DNA of 64,000 nt, taken from CAZEER01 sp964586315. Its GTDB lineage: Bacteria > Fidelibacterota > Marinisomatia > Marinisomatales > UBA1611. Shown here piece after piece: positions 19,089 through 28,921 of this stretch. The DNA lies in assembly GCA_964586315.1 (NCBI GenBank), contig CAZPHE010000005.1:1-64000 (forward strand). The letters are read 5' to 3'. Within the stretch, counting starts at the first letter, position 1. Each line of letters opens with the position of its first letter. Under the pieces are notes generated by a model. That model was not told the DNA's origin. It searched no databases and saw only the letters and a list, made by a program, of their open reading frames with translations. The translations under genes were made by a program, and so were the position numbers.

Positions 19089-21821
19089 TTAATCAAATTT
19101 TTCAAATTTTGGTGTGTTTTCACCCATACTTTCTATAAAGTCTAATTGAGATACTAATTCAGGCTTTGCTTTCTTAACTTCATCATAATATTCCATAGCT
19201 TCTTCATATTTATACATCCTATATAAAGCGACTGCAAGATGAACTTTAAAATCCATTTCTTCTGGGTCATTCTTAATAGCCTTTTTAAAATAATCTATAG
19301 CCATAGAATAGTTACCTAAACGGGCAAAAGTTACACCGACAGTATTATCACTTCGGGCTCGTCGCTTTCTAAAATCAACTTTTTTGATATCTTCGGGTTT
19401 TACATCTTTGGGTGCTTCTTTTATTTCTACTAAACCTTTAGATGACCCTTCAGCTAACTCTGCTTCTAAATCTGCAGAAATTTTAACCTTTGGTCCTTCA
19501 CCTACACTAACAATACTTGCTTTAGCTGCACCAAATACCTTGTCAAGTTTTCCTTCAAACATAGGATCAATCATTACTACTTCGTCATATTTCTGTTTTG
19601 CTAGACCTTTATTACCTAACATAAATTGGGTAATCGCAATATTCAGCATATACCCAGCATGTTCTCCCGCCTGCTGCAACGCTTCTTCATAAAATTCAAT
19701 TGCCTTTGCATATTCTTCTGTTTTAGTGTAACAAACTCCCAGAGTATTAATTGCATCTGGAAACACAGGTTTCATATTAATACAAGTTTCTAGCATTTCA
19801 ATTGCTTCTTTATAACGTTTGAACTCCATATATTTAACACCAGCATCATAATAATCTTCCGCAGCAATTAATCTACTGCCAACAGCATTATAAACAATCT
19901 GCTCCAACCACATCCCATATTGCTTAATATCTTCTTTTAAAAGATCATTGATACCATCAATCATAGGCATTGGCATATCAGGAGTAATATGAGATCCAGC
20001 TAAATATTTTGCGGATGCTTCTTTGACTGAAATTTCATTGACATAGTTTTCTGCTTTCATTTCATTATATTTTAGAGCACCTTGTTTCCATGCAGAGAAA
20101 AATGGTTTACCAACTAGCGTAGCTTCAATGGGTATCCAAACTTTATCATTTAGAACTACAACTTCATTTTCGTCAAGAAAATATTTTCCAACATCGTCTG
20201 GTTTTATTCCACTATCAAACATCAAGAAAATATGACCTGCACCTGGTTTGAATACATCTAAAAACATAGTTTCAATACCTAGATTGGCTAATAATGAACC
20301 ATATAAAGCAGTTAAGTCATCACAATCACCTATTTTATCTCTAAGCATATCACCCGGATATTTAACTGTATCAAAAGCTGATTTATCATCGGCAATATCT
20401 AAGAATGGAGTCTCGAGATCAATATTATAAACTAAACCATGAGTCCCTAATGCATCGTAAAGAATAATACCGCGGCCTAAGTTACTGCGGCCAAAATAGT
20501 CATTTAAAACAGGAGTATAATATTGGATAAAATTTCTTGAAAATTTATCTACTACAGCATCTGCTGGAGTAACATAGCAGGCTATCATATCTGGATTACT
20601 CCAAGTTAGTTTTCCTTTCCCAAGAACATACGATGATTCCATTTTTTTCTGAGCTAATTTTTCTTCACCACCTTGTTTGTAAGTGACTTTGATTTCTGGT
20701 TGAACTAAGTTATCAAATGTTGCTTTTTTAGATGTAAGGACATCACTACTAAAAGATACACCAATATCATATTCTTCATCCGATTTTGGAGGAAGTGTTA
20801 CAGTTTCCGAGTGTGGGTTATCCATCATAGTGGGAACGAACAAGGAAACATTTACAGGTAAGTCAGCATCGGAAATGTTTTTAAGTCCAACTTTTACAAA
20901 TGGCTCAGATTCATAATATCTATGAAGTGACCGGAAAACAGGATTATGTGAAATTGCTGTTTTAGTAATGCTTACAACAGCGGGACTGAACTGTAATGCA
21001 ATAGAAACACGGTGGGTAGGATTTAGGTAAGGGTGAGCTTCATAACCATATTCCATTATAATACTTTTAAATTTGAGAGAAATGCCTCCAGATGGTACCA
21101 TTATTTTTTCTTCACCACTAATATCTTGCTGCATACCTGCACGAAAACTGACACGGCTTGCTAAAATATATTCCGCACCAAGGTGGAACCGATCTCCAAA
21201 ATCTGCAGCCACAGTTAAGCCATTAATAGGCATATAGCTAATTCCCAGTTTGAATGCCTGACCAAGTATAATTTCGGATGTTTTATCTTTATAAGATACT
21301 GATGTCCCACCAAGATCATATAGACCTAACCCCAGTTTAAGGTTTTTTAAGGGTTTTATCAGAAGACCTGCATCATACCCCAGACCTGTACTTTTTCCAT
21401 AAGATGCTTCATCAAGCAACATATCTCTCATAAGATATTTAAGAGTTAGACCAAATGAAAATCTTTTGTGCGGTTGGACACCCACTGCAAAATTCAATTT
21501 ATTTTCTGAATAGTTCAATTCATTATCATCAAAACCAATATTTGACCAGTCAAAACCAAGTGCGACACGATCAGAAAATGGTTTCACAAAACCTAAGTAT
21601 GATTGGCTAATCCCCAATGCATAAAGATCTGTGTAAGTAGATGTAAATTCCGTTCTTCTCAGACCTGGTAATCCTGCTGGATTCCATGTAATAGTATTTG
21701 CGTCATCTGCAACAGCAATAAATGCTCCGCCCATACTAAGTGGTCTTGTTCCAATAAACATTTGATCATATTGCCCAAAAGAAAAAGTAACTAAGATTAA
21801 TAAAAATAAATATTTTTTCAT
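19089..21821 (-). CDS. PorV-like outer-membrane protein fused to transglutaminase-like and TPR domains
   Basis: The protein has 910 residues. A signal peptide (ending FSFGQ) leads into a PorV/UPF0164-type beta-barrel (about 17-280): GTRPLSMGGAFIAVADDANTITWNPAGL is the family signature. A middle domain resembles a transglutaminase-like cysteine protease, with Cys500 in GDCDDLTALYGSLL, His530 in GAGHIF and a likely acidic residue in WIPIEAT. The last 300 residues contain TPR units (YMEFKRYKEAIEML, YTKTEEYAKAIEFYEEAL, FARLGNYSMAIDYFKKAI). The start ATG overlaps the stop of the upstream FG-GAP gene (ATGA), so translation is probably coupled. PorV itself shuttles T9SS cargo at the outer membrane; the added domains suggest a specialised partner or processing role for its neighbour, which is inference. 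Confidence 0.82.
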   Translation of the reverse strand: MKKYLFLLILVTFSFGQYDQMFIGTRPLSMGGAFIAVADDANTITWNPAGLPGLRRTEFTSTYTDLYALGISQSYLGFVKPFSDRVALGFDWSNIGFDDNELNYSENKLNFAVGVQPHKRFSFGLTLKYLMRDMLLDEASYGKSTGLGYDAGLLIKPLKNLKLGLGLYDLGGTSVSYKDKTSEIILGQAFKLGISYMPINGLTVAADFGDRFHLGAEYILASRVSFRAGMQQDISGEEKIMVPSGGISLKFKSIIMEYGYEAHPYLNPTHRVSIALQFSPAVVSITKTAISHNPVFRSLHRYYESEPFVKVGLKNISDADLPVNVSLFVPTMMDNPHSETVTLPPKSDEEYDIGVSFSSDVLTSKKATFDNLVQPEIKVTYKQGGEEKLAQKKMESSYVLGKGKLTWSNPDMIACYVTPADAVVDKFSRNFIQYYTPVLNDYFGRSNLGRGIILYDALGTHGLVYNIDLETPFLDIADDKSAFDTVKYPGDMLRDKIGDCDDLTALYGSLLANLGIETMFLDVFKPGAGHIFLMFDSGIKPDDVGKYFLDENEVVVLNDKVWIPIEATLVGKPFFSAWKQGALKYNEMKAENYVNEISVKEASAKYLAGSHITPDMPMPMIDGINDLLKEDIKQYGMWLEQIVYNAVGSRLIAAEDYYDAGVKYMEFKRYKEAIEMLETCINMKPVFPDAINTLGVCYTKTEEYAKAIEFYEEALQQAGEHAGYMLNIAITQFMLGNKGLAKQKYDEVVMIDPMFEGKLDKVFGAAKASIVSVGEGPKVKISADLEAELAEGSSKGLVEIKEAPKDVKPEDIKKVDFRKRRARSDNTVGVTFARLGNYSMAIDYFKKAIKNDPEEMDFKVHLAVALYRMYKYEEAMEYYDEVKKAKPELVSQLDFIESMGENTPKFEKFD

Positions 21822-24800
21822 CTATTTTGTCCACCTACAGTTGTTCTTAGAATGCCATTATCTTTCTCCAAGGTCACAATATATAGACCACTTGGGACAA
21901 TATCTCCATTTGAATCCTTACCATCCCAGTTTATGACTTGGTGTCCCGTCTGAGTTGGGAACTCTGGTTTTATAATTCTTTTTAAACGTCCCGATAGATT
22001 AAATATTCTTGCAGTCACATTTTCTGATTGTTCAAGTGAATAAATAATGTTTGTTTCTGTGAATTCAAAAACGGATCCAGAACCACCTGGAGAAAATATT
22101 CTAGGTTGACATTCTATTTTTTCAATGTCAAATACGTCTGATCGAAGAGTACTGTCCATAGATACGAATGCCCCATAAGTTCCAAATGTATCAATTTGAA
22201 CCTGTATGTATGAATTGCCGCTTACAGATATTTGAGATCCTCCTAATTTTAAAACAGGAAGGACACCGGAGATTGATTTGTCAACCATCCCAATAAAAGG
22301 AACCATTCCAGAATCAGGCATTGCTATCCATTCACCATTCAATTCGTCACAGGTGGATGCATTTTTACACTTGATATTAAAATACTGGTTTAATGATTCT
22401 GTGATTAAGCATGTACTATCAGGGAAATTGATTCTAAGTATACCAGGTTTATTAAGTGACTGATCAAATGGTTTAATATCATAAAGGTCTGAAATAAGAT
22501 ATGTTATTCCATTCTCTACTTCATATATATATGAACTTGAATCAGCGGGTACATTCTGATTGGTTATAGTAATTGAGATGTCTCCCAAAACTGCATTTTG
22601 AGGGAGAAGAATACTTAGATTTCCATCTTCACTAATGGCAGTACCACCGAATTGTGAAATAATACTCTCAGGTGTTTTAAATATTGAAGTGGGGGTCATT
22701 TTATTTTGGCGACCATCTTGTGCACCATAAACATGTACCTGAATGGCTTTACCTGAGTATGATTCAGGAAGGATTAAAATGCCGGTCCATTCATCACCAT
22801 TAAAGCTTTGTTTTTCTACTAATAATGAATCATCATCCGGACCTTTATTACCTAAATCTGGATAATATGGATGAGTAACAAGAACAGTTGGTTCTTTATT
22901 TAAATCTAAATAAAAATCTTCCTTGAATTTTACTATAAGAATAATTTGTTCATTGGTAACATAGTTTGCTCGAACAGTATCTATGGAAGGTGCTGTTACA
23001 TCAATATAAAAGTAATCTGTATTTGACCAATCAGATGTTGCATAGCCATAATCAATTGCCCGTACCCGCCAGTTATAATTTCCTTCTGGTAAATTTTTTA
23101 GAGTTTTTTGTGTCCTATTAAAGGTCCCAATTTCACCAATTCCGTAATGTCCAGTACTTATTGCATGGTCATTACTTTCTTCATCAGAACCAACTTGTAT
23201 TTGATAACGTAACCCTAGTTCAGGTGTAGAACTTCCATTTGCATTATCTGGGTCTACAGGTGCATTCCATGTTAGAGTAACTCTATTATTATTTATATTT
23301 GAATCATCCAAAAGATAAGGAGAATTGGGCGCTTTATTTGGGTTCTCTAAACCCTCAAGATTATCATAGACCTGTGCGACTACATCTTGATTGGCTTTAA
23401 ATCCAGATAGGAATAAATCCAGGTCTCCATCTGCATCGTAGTCTCCCCATTGAGAAAAACTTATTCCTACGCTATCTATAGAGAGGGTTTGATCGGCAAT
23501 AAAATTACCATTTTCTTGATAATAAATTATCGTCGTAGGCATTGAACCAAGAGAACCTTCTGTACTAGAATGTCCAGTAATTAAAAGATCAAGATCACTG
23601 TCTGAATCATAATCTCCCCATGTCGCTTTTCCATAATAGACACCTTGTAAGATATGAGAGACAATAAATGTATTTATGCTATTCATGGCTATATATGTTA
23701 TCAAATCGCCATTTTCATTTAATCCAGTAAGTGCAAAATCATCATATCCATCACCGTTATAATCAGCAAAAGCAATTGAACCTGCTGTTACTCCAAAAAG
23801 TTCTGAATCCCAAGCTATTCCAGGCATTAGAATGTGATTGGCATTATTTAAATAGACTCTCATTCTAATTGATTCAGTATCATCAGCGCCAATGGTAACT
23901 AAGTCTAAATTTCCATCGCGATCAAGATCGACCCATTGAACAATAGCTGGATTTATTGGTACAAGATATGTTTGGTTTGTATCCAAACGCAGAGTTCCAT
24001 TATCATTATAGAAGATATCAAGATGTCGCCTATAATAGTTATCAAAACCACCTTGTACATAATCTAAGTCACCATCATTATCATAGTCTCCCCAGTGATG
24101 TCCATTGACTCCGCCATTCACCCAGTTATCCCCAATACCATCAAAATTTAAATCTTCGTGGATTTCGGACTCCAAATCAGGAAGGTATATACCATCATCC
24201 CATTTATAGAAACTTGTCATAAAACCACCAAAGAAGTTGCTAATCTGAAAACCTGTCATTGCTAGGTCTAAGTGACCATCATTAGTATAGTCAACCCAGG
24301 AAAGATGTCCACCAAAAACCGCTTCTATATTTTGGTTTAGGTCTTGTGATAATAATCCATTTGAATTTTCAAAAAGATTGGTAATACTAGTTCCTGAAAA
24401 AGTAACTCCTGTAAGTGCCAGATCTGGAATATTATCTTCATTATAATCTGCCCACCCTGCTGATGAATAATAGACTCCTGGTAGAGACTGTGTTGATGCG
24501 ACTAGTCGTGGGATGAACAAAGTATCTTCCTGAGACCATTCTGAGGTGTTTCCTGAACCGTCTACAGTCTGTACAGCCCAGTAGTATGTTCCATGTGGAA
24601 TCTCATTAAATTCACGGATAAGCCTCTGACCCACATTAGAAGAGTTATAAGGTACGCTTGAAGACATGAGCTGGTTTCCTCCTGATGATGTTCCAATTCG
24701 TAGATTATAGGATAAACTGATTGGATCATCAATGTCATCTGCTCCTGTACCCCATGAAAAAATTGCACGGGTACTTACTGCAAATGCGGTAAGAGCACTG

Positions 24801-26056
24801 GGCGGATCCGGTAGTTGGTTATTATCTGAAACTGTATTCAGGTATATATGGGAAAAAATTGTAGAATCATTACCAATTTCTGTGGTTCCATTAGCTACAA
24901 GATCAGGGATAGCATCTTGGTTCACATCAACAAAACGTGCTATTCGTGCACCTTGTATTTCTTTAATGGGAGTAAATGTTCCATCTCTATTATTCAGATA
25001 AACTCTGCCAGATAAAGAATGGACCTTACCAGCATAATTACTTACTGAATCAGCCCCAGCAATTAAAAAATCTTGAAAACCATCTAGGTTATAATCAATC
25101 GCATCTATTATCCCATGAGCCACTGCAAAATCAATTTCATTTGAGTTTAATGAGTATGTACCAAGAGGCTCATTTTCAAGAATCCAGGTTACAAGTTTAT
25201 GTTCAATTTTATTCCATCCAGACATGATCAGATCTTGATCTCCATCTGCATCTAAATCAACAAAATGAGATGTTCCTGCCTTAAGTCCATTTATAGCATC
25301 TGCCGTAGTGACTTCGGTCAATCTGCCTATAGGATCATTTTGGTAGAGTCTTGTTACAGATGAGTTAGGGTTTGCTGTTTGACCAGAAATAATTAAATCT
25401 GGATCACCATCATTATCATAATCTCCCCAGGAACTACTACCCGTAAATAAGGATGGAAAAATAGTGGTCGGATCTTTTTGGAGAGTGGTGCTTTTGTTGA
25501 TGAATAGTTCATTAAGAATATTATCAGCATATTCATTCACACCCATTAAAAATAAATCAGGTTTACCATCCATATTGACATCTCCCCACTGTCCATTACT
25601 GTAGCTAACGGACATGTTTTGAATCCAGGAAGATTCAGTGAAAGAACCAGAAGATGTATTAAAGAGTAGTTTTGATTTGGCTGAACCATTCACATATATG
25701 TCTATATAACCATCAAGGTTTACATCTGTAATGGTAATATTTCCAATCCCTCCAAAATACTCAGCTATTGTATCAGGATAAGTAACAAAATTTGTTTGAT
25801 AACCTTGTGAGAGTGTACCATCTCCACTGCCAAGTATTACATCAATGAAAATTCCAAAACGGTTGGGATCGTAACCTGATAGGATAATATCATTAAAACC
25901 ATCATTGTCGGCATCTACTATTTGAATTGAATTGGCTATTGATTGGGGTATAGATCCAGAAAGAGAGGAGTCTATTGAAAATGGATCTTGTGCAACTAAA
26001 TAAGAGAGAATTAACCCGATAAAAAGACTGCGAAAAGTATATTTGTGCCACTTCAT
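21818..26056 (-). CDS. T9SS-secreted FG-GAP/VCBS repeat protein
   Basis: A 1412-residue secreted protein with a signal peptide (about 1-22, ending LVAQ). About fifteen FG-GAP/VCBS-type repeats carry Ca-binding motifs DxDxDGxxD (DADNDGFND, DYDNDGDPD, DLDADGDQD, DYNGDGYDD, DYDADGDLD), suggesting two beta-propeller units. Fn3-like domains lie at about 415-515 and 905-1010. The C-terminal 80 residues (YSLEQSENVTARIFNLSGRL, then INWDGKDSNGDIVPSGLYIVTL) are a T9SS/FlgD-like sorting domain ending in an unusual short hydrophilic tail. An adhesin or surface structural protein is likely. It is overlapped by the PorV-like gene and follows the cyclase gene by 13 bases. Confidence 0.85.
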   Translation of the reverse strand: MKWHKYTFRSLFIGLILSYLVAQDPFSIDSSLSGSIPQSIANSIQIVDADNDGFNDIILSGYDPNRFGIFIDVILGSGDGTLSQGYQTNFVTYPDTIAEYFGGIGNITITDVNLDGYIDIYVNGSAKSKLLFNTSSGSFTESSWIQNMSVSYSNGQWGDVNMDGKPDLFLMGVNEYADNILNELFINKSTTLQKDPTTIFPSLFTGSSSWGDYDNDGDPDLIISGQTANPNSSVTRLYQNDPIGRLTEVTTADAINGLKAGTSHFVDLDADGDQDLIMSGWNKIEHKLVTWILENEPLGTYSLNSNEIDFAVAHGIIDAIDYNLDGFQDFLIAGADSVSNYAGKVHSLSGRVYLNNRDGTFTPIKEIQGARIARFVDVNQDAIPDLVANGTTEIGNDSTIFSHIYLNTVSDNNQLPDPPSALTAFAVSTRAIFSWGTGADDIDDPISLSYNLRIGTSSGGNQLMSSSVPYNSSNVGQRLIREFNEIPHGTYYWAVQTVDGSGNTSEWSQEDTLFIPRLVASTQSLPGVYYSSAGWADYNEDNIPDLALTGVTFSGTSITNLFENSNGLLSQDLNQNIEAVFGGHLSWVDYTNDGHLDLAMTGFQISNFFGGFMTSFYKWDDGIYLPDLESEIHEDLNFDGIGDNWVNGGVNGHHWGDYDNDGDLDYVQGGFDNYYRRHLDIFYNDNGTLRLDTNQTYLVPINPAIVQWVDLDRDGNLDLVTIGADDTESIRMRVYLNNANHILMPGIAWDSELFGVTAGSIAFADYNGDGYDDFALTGLNENGDLITYIAMNSINTFIVSHILQGVYYGKATWGDYDSDSDLDLLITGHSSTEGSLGSMPTTIIYYQENGNFIADQTLSIDSVGISFSQWGDYDADGDLDLFLSGFKANQDVVAQVYDNLEGLENPNKAPNSPYLLDDSNINNNRVTLTWNAPVDPDNANGSSTPELGLRYQIQVGSDEESNDHAISTGHYGIGEIGTFNRTQKTLKNLPEGNYNWRVRAIDYGYATSDWSNTDYFYIDVTAPSIDTVRANYVTNEQIILIVKFKEDFYLDLNKEPTVLVTHPYYPDLGNKGPDDDSLLVEKQSFNGDEWTGILILPESYSGKAIQVHVYGAQDGRQNKMTPTSIFKTPESIISQFGGTAISEDGNLSILLPQNAVLGDISITITNQNVPADSSSYIYEVENGITYLISDLYDIKPFDQSLNKPGILRINFPDSTCLITESLNQYFNIKCKNASTCDELNGEWIAMPDSGMVPFIGMVDKSISGVLPVLKLGGSQISVSGNSYIQVQIDTFGTYGAFVSMDSTLRSDVFDIEKIECQPRIFSPGGSGSVFEFTETNIIYSLEQSENVTARIFNLSGRLKRIIKPEFPTQTGHQVINWDGKDSNGDIVPSGLYIVTLEKDNGILRTTVGGQNR

Positions 26057-26069
26057 TTAGGGCTAATTA

Positions 26070-28916
26070 TTATTTACTTGTTAGAGTCCATACACCATCC
26101 CAGTCTTCTCCTGGAGGATTATCGAGAAAATGCTCACAGCGTGGTATGTAAATTCTACTAGGATTAGTTTTTCTTCCTGGAAACATATCTTCTAAAGCAT
26201 CAGATGCTTTAAAGGCTTCAATGGCTTTAGACCATTCCTGATTCTTATATAGCTCCAGTGCTTCATGATATGCGGGAAGAATTTTTTTATATAGATCGGG
26301 CTCTTGCCCAACTTCAGAAATTAATTCCCATACTTTAACCGGTTCTTCTTTCCCCATGACTCTTACATTATCTAAATCACGAACAACGACTTTATCCTTG
26401 ACCGGCTGATAGGTACTATCTGCAATTTGAATATAAATCCCATATTGCTTTGCTGATGATTCTAAGCGAGCAGCGGTGTTCACATTATCACCCATCATGG
26501 TATAGTTCATTCGAGATTCTGAACCCATATTTCCTGTCACCATTTGGCCTGAGCTTATACCAATTCTGTTTTGCATATTATGGACAATTTCAGGCCAGCG
26601 ATCTCCTTCATCACGCCATCCTTGACGCAATTTATCGAGATTTACCTGCATCTTAATTGCTGTCCTACACGCCCAAAGCTCATGATCATCTACTTCAATA
26701 GGTGCTCCATAAAATGCAACAATTGCATCACCAATATATTTATCAAGTGTCCCATTATTTTCCAGAAGGACATCAGTCATATCTGTTAGGTACTGGTTTA
26801 ATAAAGCGACGAGTTCACTAGCTGTCAATTTTTCTGAAAAGGCAGAAAAACTTTGGATATCTGTAAAAAAGGCAGTGTGGTATCCTTCTTCACCGCCTAA
26901 TGAAGGCTCTTCTCCACTTTCATACATTTGGTCAATGAGCTCTGGAGAAACATATGTACCAAAGGAATCTTTTAGGAAATTTTTATTTTTTTCTTCTTGT
27001 ATATAATTGTAGACTGTAATTCCTAGGTACCCAATCGCTAGAGTGGATAGGGGACCTACCATATCAAGCCAGATATGCTGATTAGAGAATAACCAGAATG
27101 AAAGCCACCCATATGCTAAAACAACTGCACCGATAAAAAGTCCACCCATAGCTGCACTTAGCGCAGGTATGGCAAAAGCAAGTAGTAGACCAATGATTAT
27201 AATTATAAGTACAATCTGAATTTTGGGAATTTCATAAATAATTTTATTATCAAGAATTGTATTAAGAGCGTTTGCATGAAGTCCAACCATAGGATATCTG
27301 GGGTCAAATGGCATTGGATTCAAATCTGATGTTCCGGTTGCAGTTAGACCATAGTATAATTTTTTTCCCACAAATTCAAATGGAACAATAAGTCGTGCAT
27401 TTCCTTTTGCTTCACTTCCATAAACCAGTCTTTTTGAACTTGGGTAAAAATAAAGAGGACGTTGTTCTGCAATCATATTATTTTTATTCAAATTGGAGAT
27501 AATCATAAAATTCCGTTCTAGAGTAGCAAGACTAGCTAATACTTTTTTTAAGTTTTCTTTTTTTAGGTCGGACTCTAATTGTTTATAGTTTGTAAACTGA
27601 TAATTTTCTATACTATAATCAAAAATTAGTGAGCCATCTCCTAGTAATTTGTCAAGAGTTGGAGTTCCAGTTTGATTTGAATCTAAAAAGGCATTTGCGA
27701 TCGTATTATTATTTTTTATTTCATTAAAAACAAAAGGAGGTGCTTTCTTGAAATCTGCTGCAGTTCCGGTGGGGTTTCCTAATATCCAATTTTCTAAAGA
27801 TCCCATCATCATAACTTTCTTCACAGCTCCTACAATATCTTTTTTAGGTGCATCAATATAACCTAGTGCAGGTTTGTATGCTGCTTTTGCATTTCCATCA
27901 AAAGAAAGATTTGTCAGTTTTTTAAACTCAGCAAGAATGTAATTTTGGTACTCATATTTTTGGAAATTTTTTAAGACGTTATAAGGATAATGCATCAGAT
28001 CATATTCGCCTGTTTCTTTATCTTCCCAATTTCCAGCCCAGTTAACCTGCATCTGCCCTTTAGCATTAATTGGAATAGAGATTTCTGTGCGTCCATGCTC
28101 ATCGATCTCAGGTAGAGGGAATCTGAGGTATTTACCTGGTACAATTTCAACATCATCAAAAGAAACTCCATAGTGTCTAAGAGCGATTGCTAAAGAAGCT
28201 GCGGGAAAAATTTTATCTTCATATAACCCAACTAAAGGATATTTTCTTTGAAGACCATCTGGATCTGGATCTGACTGGAAAAAATATACTCCAGCAGAAC
28301 TTTTTATAAGTGTATCAACGGCAGTTTCAATATCATAAAAGTCAAAAAGGGTAGAGTACTCGTTTGGATCAACAGTTCGGAATAAGTTTCTTTCTTCGAG
28401 GAGCTGGAGTCTTTTTTCCATGACTTCTGACCGTTTTTTCACTGGTTCTTTTTTCTTGCCCTGGGGTTTAAAACTTTGGGCAAAAATGATATTCCCTGCT
28501 TTTTTAGCTGCATCCGCAAGATCATTATCTGGATCAGGGAAGAGGTCTTTCACTTTTTGCATCGATAGTAAGGAGTCTGAAATATTATTCAGAACCTTAT
28601 ACTCCAGTTTACGTTCGCTATTTTCGATAAAATAAACATCGAAAATAAAAGAATTTAATCTGTGTTGTGCTGCAAGATGAACCATTGGAATATGTTTTTC
28701 TCTGCTCCATGGATCCCATTTTCCTTCTGTTTGCAGAGCTCTCACATCTATATCGGCAGTAGCAATATCATCACGAGTCTCCATTAGTCCTCGACTTTTA
28801 AAACGCATATCTAGAAGGCTGTGCTCAAAATTATCGTAAAGATCAAGAAATGATAGAATGCAGATTAAACCTGCAATTCCAAATGATATAAAAATATAAG
28901 GTAGGTTGTTTTTCAT
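26070..28916 (-). CDS. CHASE2-domain class III adenylate cyclase
   Basis: A membrane receptor cyclase of 948 residues. One N-terminal membrane segment (7-24) is followed by a large extracytoplasmic CHASE2 sensor (about 28-555, LLDMRFKSRG and FIFDVYFIEN), then three membrane segments (about 563-645) and a cytoplasmic cyclase domain (about 675-850). Metal-binding Asp686 (FTDIQSF) and Asp730 (KYIGDAIVAFYG) are spaced as in active class III enzymes. The Lys at 726 and the Thr in NYTMMGDNVNTAARLE favour ATP over GTP. The C-terminal 90 residues resemble a TPR-like tail. It lies 5 bases downstream of the secretin gene, so an unknown envelope signal may link cAMP to pilus or surface-protein functions. 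No CRP-like receptor is in this window. Confidence 0.88.
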   Translation of the reverse strand: MKNNLPYIFISFGIAGLICILSFLDLYDNFEHSLLDMRFKSRGLMETRDDIATADIDVRALQTEGKWDPWSREKHIPMVHLAAQHRLNSFIFDVYFIENSERKLEYKVLNNISDSLLSMQKVKDLFPDPDNDLADAAKKAGNIIFAQSFKPQGKKKEPVKKRSEVMEKRLQLLEERNLFRTVDPNEYSTLFDFYDIETAVDTLIKSSAGVYFFQSDPDPDGLQRKYPLVGLYEDKIFPAASLAIALRHYGVSFDDVEIVPGKYLRFPLPEIDEHGRTEISIPINAKGQMQVNWAGNWEDKETGEYDLMHYPYNVLKNFQKYEYQNYILAEFKKLTNLSFDGNAKAAYKPALGYIDAPKKDIVGAVKKVMMMGSLENWILGNPTGTAADFKKAPPFVFNEIKNNNTIANAFLDSNQTGTPTLDKLLGDGSLIFDYSIENYQFTNYKQLESDLKKENLKKVLASLATLERNFMIISNLNKNNMIAEQRPLYFYPSSKRLVYGSEAKGNARLIVPFEFVGKKLYYGLTATGTSDLNPMPFDPRYPMVGLHANALNTILDNKIIYEIPKIQIVLIIIIIGLLLAFAIPALSAAMGGLFIGAVVLAYGWLSFWLFSNQHIWLDMVGPLSTLAIGYLGITVYNYIQEEKNKNFLKDSFGTYVSPELIDQMYESGEEPSLGGEEGYHTAFFTDIQSFSAFSEKLTASELVALLNQYLTDMTDVLLENNGTLDKYIGDAIVAFYGAPIEVDDHELWACRTAIKMQVNLDKLRQGWRDEGDRWPEIVHNMQNRIGISSGQMVTGNMGSESRMNYTMMGDNVNTAARLESSAKQYGIYIQIADSTYQPVKDKVVVRDLDNVRVMGKEEPVKVWELISEVGQEPDLYKKILPAYHEALELYKNQEWSKAIEAFKASDALEDMFPGRKTNPSRIYIPRCEHFLDNPPGEDWDGVWTLTSK

Positions 28917-28921
28917 ATTTT

